Shown here one piece after another: positions 1 to 4,833 of a stretch of DNA of 10,378 nucleotides. Within the stretch, counting starts at the first letter, position 1; the number at the start of each line of letters is the position of its first letter. The notes under the pieces were generated by a model, which was given only the letters and a program-made list of their open reading frames with translations, was not told where the DNA came from and made no database searches. Source of the DNA: Candidatus Neoanaerotignum tabaqchaliae (GTDB lineage Bacteria; Bacillota; Clostridia; Lachnospirales; Anaerotignaceae); assembly GCA_904420235.1 (NCBI GenBank), contig CAJFUS010000042.1:1-10378 (forward strand). Direction: 5' to 3'. Position numbers and translations under genes: made by a program.

Positions 1-49
1 CTGCCTCTGTTCGTTCGCTCTCGCTCGTTTTCAGCGGCAACGAAATATA
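1..49 (-). other. 5' leader of an off-window transcript (rRNA/tRNA-type, putative)
   Basis: This is the start of the transcript expected from the strong minus-strand promoter just to its right. No gene is visible in it. It is GC-richer than the neighbouring intergenic DNA and carries short repeated GAGCGA/GCGAACGA-like units. An imperfect inverted repeat (bases 2-9 against 32-39, seven of eight paired) could fold over a loop of about 22 bases. Stable leaders of this kind, following a near-consensus promoter, are typical of rRNA or tRNA operons. The gene itself lies beyond base 1, so its identity is an inference. Confidence 0.4.
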
Positions 50-77
50 ATTATACTCATTTCTCACCTTTTGTCAA
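50..77 (-). promoter_or_regulatory. Strong sigma-A promoter reading off the left edge
   Basis: On the minus strand a perfect -35 (TTGACA, bases 72-77) and a perfect -10 (TATAAT, bases 50-55) are separated by 16 bases. Transcription should start near base 43 and leave the window. The DNA immediately upstream (about 80-110) is a run of A and T tracts resembling an UP element, which boosts rRNA promoters by binding the RNA polymerase alpha subunit. The promoter lies downstream of the acetyltransferase hairpin, so it serves a separate unit. Confidence 0.7.
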
Positions 78-109
78 CGGGTTTTTTGAAATTTTTCAAA
101 AATTATTTT

Positions 110-162
110 TTAATGCCATATATTGTATTTAGTTAAAACCAAAACCCAATATATGGCATTAA
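110..162 (-). terminator. 16-bp perfect hairpin after the acetyltransferase gene
   Basis: Bases 110-125 and 147-162 are perfect reverse complements (16 bp) around a 21-base loop. The hairpin begins four bases after the acetyltransferase stop codon, so it most likely ends the lexA-nadE-acetyltransferase transcript. It is not a textbook intrinsic terminator. On the minus strand the stem is followed first by A residues, and the T-run comes only several bases later. It may instead block 3' exonucleases or act as a symmetric terminator. Confidence 0.5.
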
Positions 163-166
163 TTGT

Positions 167-652
167 TTAATACCTTTTCAAAATCATTTCATAACATGCT
201 TCTTCTTTGCCCATAATGTTAAAACTTTTTTCTTTTCCATCAATAATTTTAAATCCGATTTTTTTATAGCATAAAAAAGCTGGCTTATTAGTTTTGAAAA
301 CGGATAGAGAGATACTTTCTCCCTCAAGAACATCAAAACAATATTTCACTGCCTCTCTAACCATTTCAGTGCCAAGGCCTTTTCCCCGCTCTTTTTTATT
401 TACGATAACATAACAAATTCTATAATTCTTTCCTTCAGTAACGTAAAGACCAAACTGCCCTATTGATTTATTGTTTTCTTCTGCAATAAATACCATTAAA
501 TCTCTGCGCGATGTATATGCATTATAAATATCCTCTGATGTTATTGGATAATTTCCAAGTGTACCGCCTGTTAAAACATAAAATTCCCTTTCGTCATTTA
601 TCCAGCTTAAAATCATATTTCCATCAGATTTGCTAAACGGTCTCAATATCAT
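167..652 (-). CDS. GNAT family N-acetyltransferase
   Basis: This 161-residue protein is a single GNAT domain, which transfers an acetyl group from acetyl-CoA to an amine. The N-terminus (ILRPFSKSD, then W17) resembles the RimJ/RimL-like branch. Motif A is clear: a hydrophobic beta strand followed by RGKGLG at residues 89-94, the pyrophosphate-binding loop for acetyl-CoA. The NKPAFLCYKKIGF segment at 122-134 matches the conserved C-terminal motif, where an Asn and a Tyr often contact the cofactor. The substrate cannot be read from the sequence; protein N-termini, antibiotics and small amines are all possible. The start lies 12 bases after the nadE stop, and the only ribosome-binding candidate (AGGA) overlaps that stop (TAG), so translation is probably coupled to nadE. 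It is the last gene of the lexA-nadE unit. Family is certain, function unknown. Confidence 0.9.
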   Translation of the reverse strand: MILRPFSKSDGNMILSWINDEREFYVLTGGTLGNYPITSEDIYNAYTSRRDLMVFIAEENNKSIGQFGLYVTEGKNYRICYVIVNKKERGKGLGTEMVREAVKYCFDVLEGESISLSVFKTNKPAFLCYKKIGFKIIDGKEKSFNIMGKEEACYEMILKRY

Positions 653-664
653 TATTTACACGTC

Positions 665-2605
665 CTAATTTTTATATTCAAAAATATCGTCAATCCAAAC
701 AGAATTTGCGGCATCGCTCGGCATTCTCCAGTCTCCTCTTGGAGAAAGATTAATTGTTCCAACTTTTGGCCCGTCAGGAAGGCATGAGCGCTTAAATTGC
801 TGGGCAAAAAATCTCTTATAAAAATTCTCAAGCCATTTCAATATTGTTTTTTCATCATAATCTCCATCAAAAGCTGTTTTTGCTAAAAACATTATTTTTG
901 ACGGACTGAATCCGAAACGCACCATATAATATAAAAAGAAATCGTGCAGCTCATAAGGCCCAACAATATCCTCCGTTTTCTGCTTTATTTCGCCGTCCTT
1001 ACTTGGAGGCAATAGCTCAGGACTTACAGGTGTATCCAATATATCAAAAAGTATAGTTTCCGCACTATCTCCTAAACCGCTGTTTTCAGCCACATGCCTG
1101 ACAAGCACACGCACAAGGGTTTTGGGAACTCCCGAATTCACACCATACATTGACATATGGTCGCCGTTATATGTTGCCCACCCAAGGGCAAGCTCTGATA
1201 AATCTCCGGTTCCAACAACAATTCCATTATATTTGTTTGCAATATCCATCAGTATTTGTGTCCGTTCACGGGCCTGCGTGTTCTCATATGTTACATCATG
1301 CACTGAAATATCATGGCCTATATCTTTAAAATGCAAAATTGCGGCGTCTTTTATGGATATTTCCATAGTTGAAATGCCTAAAGCTTTCATAAGATTAACA
1401 GCGTTATTATATGTTCTGTCAGTTGTGCCAAATCCTGGCATTGTTATTCCAATAACCTTTTTTCTGTCCATGCCTATATAATCACAGGCCTTAACAGAAA
1501 CAAGAAGGGCTAAAGTGGAGTCAAGTCCTCCCGATATGCCTATAACAAGGGAACCGCATTTTGTATGCATAATTCTTTTGGCAAGACCGGAAACTTGTAT
1601 TTTAAATATGTCCTCGCATCTTTCAAAAAGTTTAAAATTGTTCGCCGGTGTAAAGGGAGTTTTTGAAATTTCTCTTTCCGGCTTTTTCTCACACCATTCG
1701 GGAATATCAATATACACATATCTGTATTCTTTCTCCGGTGAATATAAATCTTTCTCAAAACTGGTGTTCTTTCTTCTGTCATTGCATATTTTTTCCGTGT
1801 CAATGTCAGAATATATAAGCTCACCTTTAATTGAGAACCTGCCGCTTTCTTTAAGAAGCGTGCCGTTTTCGCAAATCATGGCGTGTCCGCTGAAAACTGT
1901 GTCTTGGCTGGACTCTCCAACTCCTGCCGATGAATATACATACCCGCATATGGCCGACGCTGACTGCATTTTTACAAGACTTTTTCTGTATTCATTTTTT
2001 GAGGCAAGTTCATTGCTAGCGGATAAATTAAATATAAGCGACGCCCCCTCAACAGCGTGACATGAAGAAGGTGGTATAGGCGCCCATAAGTCTTCACAAA
2101 TCTCAATGCCAAATGTAAAATCCTCATTTTTTATATCCCTAAATAAAATATTTCTTCCCACGGGAACATTTTGCGAACATATATTTATATTTTCGCTTTT
2201 AAGTTCGTTGGCTCCTGCAAACCACCTTTTTTCATAAAATTCCCCATAATTAGGAATATGAGTTTTGGGTATAACTCCAAGTATTTGTCCCTTATTCAAC
2301 ACAACAGCGCAATTAAATATGCGGTTATCTGCCTTTATAGGCATGCCAAGTATAATAAAAACATTTTTATCTCTGGTTTTTTCAGCTATAAAACTAAGTG
2401 AATTTTCACATTCTTTCAATAATGATGACTGCAAAAACAAGTCGCCGCAAGTGTATGACGAAATACAAAGCTCAGGAAAAACAACAATTGACACTCTGTT
2501 TTCCTCTGCCTCACAAACAAGCTCAATTATCTTTTCTCTGTTAAACTTACAGTCCGCAACTTTTACTTCCGGCACAGCCGCTCCAACTCTAATAAAACCA
2601 TACAT
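665..2605 (-). CDS. nadE: Glutamine-dependent NAD(+) synthetase
   Basis: This enzyme makes NAD from nicotinate adenine dinucleotide and ATP, using ammonia released from glutamine, in the last step of NAD synthesis. The 646-residue protein has the two-domain long form. Residues about 5-270 are a nitrilase-type glutaminase with the expected triad: Glu45 (in FPELC), Lys114 (in PKTHIPNYGEFYE) and Cys170 (in GIEICEDLW). Residues about 330-640 are the synthetase domain with the ATP pyrophosphatase P-loop SGGLDST at 358-364 and the conserved GTGDLSELALGW segment at 465-476. Length is normal for the bacterial long form and nothing is missing. A GGAG ribosome-binding site sits 9 bases before the ATG. 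The start is 25 bases after the lexA stop with no hairpin between, so cotranscription with lexA is likely. Assignment is secure. Confidence 0.97.
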   Translation of the reverse strand: MYGFIRVGAAVPEVKVADCKFNREKIIELVCEAEENRVSIVVFPELCISSYTCGDLFLQSSLLKECENSLSFIAEKTRDKNVFIILGMPIKADNRIFNCAVVLNKGQILGVIPKTHIPNYGEFYEKRWFAGANELKSENINICSQNVPVGRNILFRDIKNEDFTFGIEICEDLWAPIPPSSCHAVEGASLIFNLSASNELASKNEYRKSLVKMQSASAICGYVYSSAGVGESSQDTVFSGHAMICENGTLLKESGRFSIKGELIYSDIDTEKICNDRRKNTSFEKDLYSPEKEYRYVYIDIPEWCEKKPEREISKTPFTPANNFKLFERCEDIFKIQVSGLAKRIMHTKCGSLVIGISGGLDSTLALLVSVKACDYIGMDRKKVIGITMPGFGTTDRTYNNAVNLMKALGISTMEISIKDAAILHFKDIGHDISVHDVTYENTQARERTQILMDIANKYNGIVVGTGDLSELALGWATYNGDHMSMYGVNSGVPKTLVRVLVRHVAENSGLGDSAETILFDILDTPVSPELLPPSKDGEIKQKTEDIVGPYELHDFFLYYMVRFGFSPSKIMFLAKTAFDGDYDEKTILKWLENFYKRFFAQQFKRSCLPDGPKVGTINLSPRGDWRMPSDAANSVWIDDIFEYKN

Positions 2606-2630
2606 TTAAATCAGCTCCGATTGTTTGTTG

Positions 2631-3245
2631 TCAAAATTTTCTAAAAAGCCCAGTAACTTTTCCCAATATAGTGCATTTTTCAACTATTATGGGTGACATT
2701 GCCGGATTCTCCGGCTGAAGTCTTATATGGCCGTCTTCATAAAAAAATCTTTTTACAGTAGCATAATCATCATCTATAAGAGCTACAACTATGTCCCCGT
2801 TGTCAGCGCTTGGCTGTTGTTTAACAAGTATAAGGTCTTTGTCAAATATTCCAGCATTTATCATACTCTCGCCTCTAACCTTAAGCATAAACATGCTGTC
2901 TCCGTTAATATACTGTAATGGTATAGGAAAAGTTCCCTCTATGTTCTCAACAGCCAAAATAGGAAGACCAGCTGTTATTGTGCCCACAATAGGCACGTCA
3001 ATAACCTCATTATCGCTTACAAAAAGCGGTTCATCATCAAGTATTTCTATGGCCCTTGGCTTTGTGGGGTCACGCTTTATATATCCCTTTTTCTCAAGTC
3101 GGGTAAGATGTCCATGAACAGTAGAAGTTGATTTAAGTCCCACAGCGTCGCAAATCTCGCGAACTGAAGGAGGATAGCCTCTTTTCCTAACCTCTGTTTT
3201 TAAATAATCAAGTATTTGCTGTTGTTTATTTGATAACTCAGCCAA
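2631..3245 (-). CDS. lexA: LexA, SOS transcriptional repressor (TTG start)
   Basis: LexA represses DNA-damage genes and cuts itself when stimulated by RecA filaments on single-stranded DNA. From the TTG start the protein is 204 residues. Residues 1-65 form the winged helix-turn-helix; the segment STSTVHGHLTRLE (39-51) is close to Gram-positive LexA, which binds GAAC-type boxes rather than the E. coli CTGT box. The self-cleavage bond is Ala92-Gly93, and the catalytic dyad is Ser127 (in GESM) and Lys165 (in TVKRF). All are intact, so the repressor should be cleavable. A longer GTG start at 3254 is possible on paper, but that GTG is part of the Shine-Dalgarno GAGGTGA (3251-3257). This lies 5 bases before the TTG, and starting at TTG gives the usual N-terminus MAELSNKQQQIL. 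nadE follows 25 bases downstream and a YneA-like gene is divergent. Confidence 0.96.
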   Translation of the reverse strand: MAELSNKQQQILDYLKTEVRKRGYPPSVREICDAVGLKSTSTVHGHLTRLEKKGYIKRDPTKPRAIEILDDEPLFVSDNEVIDVPIVGTITAGLPILAVENIEGTFPIPLQYINGDSMFMLKVRGESMINAGIFDKDLILVKQQPSADNGDIVVALIDDDYATVKRFFYEDGHIRLQPENPAMSPIIVEKCTILGKVTGLFRKF

Positions 3246-3299
3246 ATATATCACCTCAATATTTTAACAAATTAATAACATTATTTATATTTTTGTTTA

Positions 3300-3328
3300 A
3301 TTATACCATAGTATCATTAATAACACAA
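3300..3328 (-). promoter_or_regulatory. Probable lexA promoter (extended -10)
   Basis: On the minus strand there is a perfect -10 (TATAAT, bases 3300-3305) preceded by TGG, making an extended -10. A poor -35 (TTGTGT, bases 3323-3328) lies 17 bases further upstream. The predicted transcript starts near 3293, leaving a leader of about 48 bases before the TTG start of lexA. A candidate LexA site lies 7 bases upstream of the -35. Confidence 0.55.
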
Positions 3329-3334
3329 ACATCA

Positions 3335-3348
3335 AAAACATATATTCG
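3335..3348 (-). promoter_or_regulatory. Candidate LexA box 1
   Basis: On the minus strand this reads CGAATATATGTTTT. It differs from the B. subtilis SOS consensus (CGAACRNRYGTTYC) at two positions. It sits just upstream of the lexA -35 and upstream of the YneA-like promoter, as expected for shared control of a divergent pair. It is one of three sites in this gap with the core GAAT-N4-GTTY. Confidence 0.45.
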
Positions 3349-3365
3349 CAAATCTCAAAAAAATA

Positions 3366-3394
3366 TTGACAAAGAATGTCAGTTCGTATATATT
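3366..3394 (+). promoter_or_regulatory. Sigma-A promoter of the YneA-like gene
   Basis: There is a perfect -35 (TTGACA, bases 3366-3371) and, after 17 bases, TATATT (3389-3394), one mismatch from the -10 consensus. Transcription should begin near 3401, giving a leader of about 35 bases. Such a strong promoter needs tight repression, and a LexA-like site fills the spacer. Confidence 0.65.
3373..3386 (+). promoter_or_regulatory. Candidate LexA box 2, in the promoter spacer
   Basis: The site reads AGAATGTCAGTTCG on the plus strand (CGAACTGACATTCT on the other, with a perfect CGAAC half-site). It lies between the -35 and -10 of the YneA-like promoter, where bound LexA would block RNA polymerase. 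The match to the Gram-positive SOS box is good but not perfect. Confidence 0.5.
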
Positions 3395-3407
3395 TATAGT
3401 ATATTTA

Positions 3408-3421
3408 GGAATATAAGTTTG
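3408..3421 (+). promoter_or_regulatory. Candidate LexA box 3, after the start of transcription
   Basis: The site reads GGAATATAAGTTTG, the same GAAT-N4-GTTY core as boxes 1 and 2. It lies just downstream of the predicted transcription start and just before the Shine-Dalgarno of the YneA-like gene. Its centre is 35 bp from that of box 2. It is the weakest of the three alone and gains support only from the shared pattern. Confidence 0.35.
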
Positions 3422-3435
3422 TAGGAGGCGTAAAT

Positions 3436-3708
3436 ATGAGAAAATTAGTTTTTATTATAACATCTTTTGTTTTTATTTTATCTATTGCTGTGTTCGCTCT
3501 TGGTGGAACTTACACCGAAAATCCTCAGGTTATATATCAAGTACACAAAATACAATATGGAGATACTCTTTGGAATATAGCTGAAAACTACTCTTATGGA
3601 AACATAAATACAAAAGAATACGTAAAAGAAATAATGGAATTCAATAATATGGAAAATGACAGAATCATCCAAGGACAGAATATAATAGTACCTGTATATA
3701 AAATTTGA
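3436..3708 (+). CDS. YneA-like LysM protein, putative SOS cell-division inhibitor
   Basis: This is a 90-residue protein. Residues about 4-24 are one strongly hydrophobic segment with a short basic start (MRK), most like an uncleaved membrane anchor. Residues about 34-86 form one LysM domain, with the typical YGDTLWNIAENY near the start and IIQGQNIIVP near the end. LysM domains bind peptidoglycan sugars, so the domain should face the wall. In B. subtilis, YneA has this same anchor-plus-LysM plan, is encoded divergently from lexA, is repressed by LexA, and delays septation after DNA damage. Size, architecture, neighbour and the LexA-like boxes in the promoter all agree, so I infer that role; sequence identity alone would not prove it. 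An AGGAGG ribosome-binding site lies 7 bases before the ATG. No YneB-type resolvase follows, unlike B. subtilis. Confidence 0.85.
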   Translation: MRKLVFIITSFVFILSIAVFALGGTYTENPQVIYQVHKIQYGDTLWNIAENYSYGNINTKEYVKEIMEFNNMENDRIIQGQNIIVPVYKI

Positions 3709-3735
3709 TTATGATAAATTACCAGCTTGTGTTTT

Positions 3736-3764
3736 GTATAAAAATATGTTTACGAGAAATACTA
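3736..3764 (+). promoter_or_regulatory. Possible sigma-G (forespore) promoter of the small Lys-rich gene
   Basis: GTATA (3736-3740) fits the sigma-G -35 consensus GHATR at every position. After 17 bases, AATACTA (3758-3764) fits the -10 consensus CATWHTA at six of seven. Transcription would start about 35 bases before the ATG. A TATAAT at 3763-3768 overlaps it but has no -35 at the right distance, so sigma-A use looks weaker. Readthrough from the YneA-like gene is also possible. Confidence 0.4.
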
Positions 3765-3806
3765 TAATTGCAAAACAATATTGTAATTAAAGGAGCTGGA
3801 TTTAAT

Positions 3807-3950
3807 ATGGAAAAAAAGAGAACAGAAAAAAGAACAGATAAGCGTGCTGAAAAAGAAATGAACAGAACAGAGTTTGCCGAGGAGTATAACCTTAACACAG
3901 AAAAGACAAACAAAACAAATAAAACAAACAAAAGCAGCCACAAAAACTAA
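3807..3950 (+). CDS. Small Lys/Asn-rich protein, candidate SASP-like spore protein
   Basis: This 47-residue, very hydrophilic protein has no Cys, Trp or hydrophobic segment. It has a charged N-terminal half (repeats of the RTEKRTDKR kind) and a C-terminal half with TNK three times in a row. I do not recognise it as a defined family. Residues 21-28, TEFAEEYN, resemble the GPR protease site of small acid-soluble spore proteins (TEFASET in gamma-type SASP; EIASEF in alpha/beta type), with Glu22-Phe23 as the expected cut. Together with the sigma-G-like promoter this suggests a forespore amino-acid storage or DNA-coating protein; this is inference. The ATG at 3807 is preferred over a TTG at 3768 because AAAGGAG lies 11 bases before it and the TTG falls inside the -10 region. 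A terminator follows about 30 bases after the stop. Confidence 0.65.
   Translation: MEKKRTEKRTDKRAEKEMNRTEFAEEYNLNTEKTNKTNKTNKSSHKN
3906..3932 (+). repeat. Three tandem 9-base repeats coding TNK-TNK-TNK
   Basis: Three adjacent copies of ACAAAYAAA encode Thr-Asn-Lys three times near the C-terminus of the small Lys-rich protein. The copies differ only at one silent Asn codon position. Such repeats can change copy number by replication slippage, so length may vary between strains. Confidence 0.7.
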
Positions 3951-3981
3951 AACCTAACCCTCTTATAATTTAACAAACACC

Positions 3982-4008
3982 AAAATGGCCCATTAAGGGC
4001 CATTTTTT
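3982..4008 (+). terminator. Rho-independent terminator of the YneA-like/SASP-like unit
   Basis: A GC-rich stem (ATGGCCC at 3985-3991 with GGGCCAT at 3997-4003, extended by flanking A-T pairs) closes a five-base loop. A run of T follows through 4008. It lies about 30 bases after the small gene's stop and is oriented for plus-strand transcripts. Confidence 0.85.
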
Positions 4009-4014
4009 ATAATA

Positions 4015-4042
4015 TAAAAAAGCCGCTGTTTTAAAGCGGCTT
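4015..4042 (-). terminator. Rho-independent terminator of the rpsU-yqeY unit
   Basis: The 8-bp stem AAGCCGCT/AGCGGCTT (4020-4027 with 4035-4042) closes a 7-base loop. Read on the minus strand, a T-run follows. It starts a few bases after the yqeY stop. With the plus-strand terminator beside it, it insulates the two convergent units. Confidence 0.85.
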
Positions 4043-4048
4043 GTCTTT

Positions 4049-4492
4049 TTATTTAAGCATTTCTTTTACAAATGTGCTTACTATTTTGTTATCGGCACGG
4101 CCTTTAACTTTTGGATTGAGATAAGCCATAACTTTCCCCATATCCTTCATTGTGGACGCACCCGTTTCATTTATGGCCGAAACTACTAAATCTTTAATTT
4201 CTTCCTCGGTCATTTGCTCTGGAAGATATCCAAGCAATACCTCAATTTCTCTATTGAGCTCATCAATAAGGTCCTGTCGTCCGCTTTTTATAAAGTCCGG
4301 CATAGAATCACGGCGTTTTTTAAGTTCTTTTGATATAACGTCCAAAACACCCTCATCGTCAAGCTCAATTTTTTTGTCCTTCTCAATTTGAAGAATGCCC
4401 GACCGAACAAGCTGCACTGTATTTTTGCGTACAGTGTCCTTTTCTTTCATAGCATCCTTCATGTCCTGCAAAAGTCTTTCTTTTAAAGACAT
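4049..4492 (-). CDS. yqeY: YqeY, GatB/YqeY domain protein
   Basis: This 147-residue protein is a stand-alone version of the helical tail of GatB, the tRNA-binding end of the Asp/Glu-tRNA amidotransferase. The protein is all helical with the family's landmarks: an N-terminal MKEKDTVRKNTVQLVRS-like segment (15-31), YLPEQMTEEEI (89-99) and a glycine-containing C-terminus with DMGKVMAYLNPKVKGRAD (117-134). Length is the family norm. Its cellular function is not settled; tRNA binding is inferred from GatB homology. The ATG is 20 bases after the rpsU stop, with only a weak ribosome-binding candidate (GATGG). It probably depends on the rpsU transcript. The rpsU-yqeY order is conserved in many Firmicutes, which supports both calls. 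A terminator directly follows. Confidence 0.95.
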   Translation of the reverse strand: MSLKERLLQDMKDAMKEKDTVRKNTVQLVRSGILQIEKDKKIELDDEGVLDVISKELKKRRDSMPDFIKSGRQDLIDELNREIEVLLGYLPEQMTEEEIKDLVVSAINETGASTMKDMGKVMAYLNPKVKGRADNKIVSTFVKEMLK

Positions 4493-4512
4493 AAAACCAT
4501 CACAGCTTTCAA

Positions 4513-4689
4513 TTATCTGAATTTACGTTTTCTTGCAGCCTCTGATTTCTTTTTGCGTTTAACACTTGGCTTGTCATAATGTTCTCTCTTACGAACTTCA
4601 CCCATTATACCATCTCTGGCACAGTTTCTTTTAAAGCGACGAAGAGCACTATCCAAGGATTCATTTTCTTTTACTCTAACCTCTGACAT
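4513..4689 (-). CDS. rpsU: 30S ribosomal protein S21
   Basis: S21 is a small basic protein of the 30S subunit near the 3' end of 16S rRNA, where it assists mRNA base pairing. The 58-residue product begins MSEVRVKENESLDSALRRFK and ends in a very basic tail (VKRKKKSEAARKRKFR), normal in sequence and length for Firmicutes. The frame stays open 24 codons further upstream to 4761, but that extension is not S21-like. A strong ribosome-binding stretch (GGAGGGAGGG) sits just before the ATG at 4687-4689, so the shorter start is chosen. It has its own promoter and heads a two-gene unit with yqeY. Assignment is secure. Confidence 0.97.
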   Translation of the reverse strand: MSEVRVKENESLDSALRRFKRNCARDGIMGEVRKREHYDKPSVKRKKKSEAARKRKFR

Positions 4690-4769
4690 GAATTTCCCTC
4701 CCTCCGTAAGCTTAATCAATGGCATAATAGGAAATTTTAAAATCACCCACTTACACCACATACCTAATG

Positions 4770-4798
4770 ATTATACACAAAAAAATCACTTGCGTCAA
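4770..4798 (-). promoter_or_regulatory. Promoter of rpsU-yqeY
   Basis: On the minus strand TTGACG (4793-4798) and a perfect TATAAT (4770-4775) are spaced by 17 bases. Transcription would start near 4763, giving a leader of about 75 bases before the S21 start. No clear terminator separates it from glgB, so rpsU may also receive readthrough from metY-glgB. Confidence 0.7.
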
Positions 4799-4833
4799 CA
4801 CAAAAACTTTATAAAATATTAAATTACTTTTTA

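Noticed and set aside
110..162. Complete MITE or insertion-sequence remnant
   Set aside because: Only one inverted repeat pair is seen, with no target-site duplication or transposase fragment, and the position just after a stop codon fits a transcript end better.
1122..2060. Two long plus-strand open frames opposite nadE
   Set aside because: They lie wholly within nadE on the other strand, have no ribosome-binding site of note, and look like shadows of its codons. nadE has intact catalytic motifs in both domains.
3768..3806. Longer start (TTG at 3768) for the small Lys-rich protein
   Set aside because: The TTG falls in the promoter -10 region and would lie upstream of the expected transcript start. 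The ATG at 3807 has the AAAGGAG site.
3719..3943. A 74-residue hydrophobic minus-strand frame that looks like a membrane protein
   Set aside because: Its Phe/Leu/Val richness is the complement of Lys/Asn/Glu codons of the small plus-strand gene. It begins with a TTG without a well-placed ribosome-binding site, and it would overlap that gene completely.
4690..4761. 24-residue N-terminal extension of S21
   Set aside because: The extension is unlike S21 and spans the strong ribosome-binding stretch before the internal ATG. The 58-residue form is the normal length.
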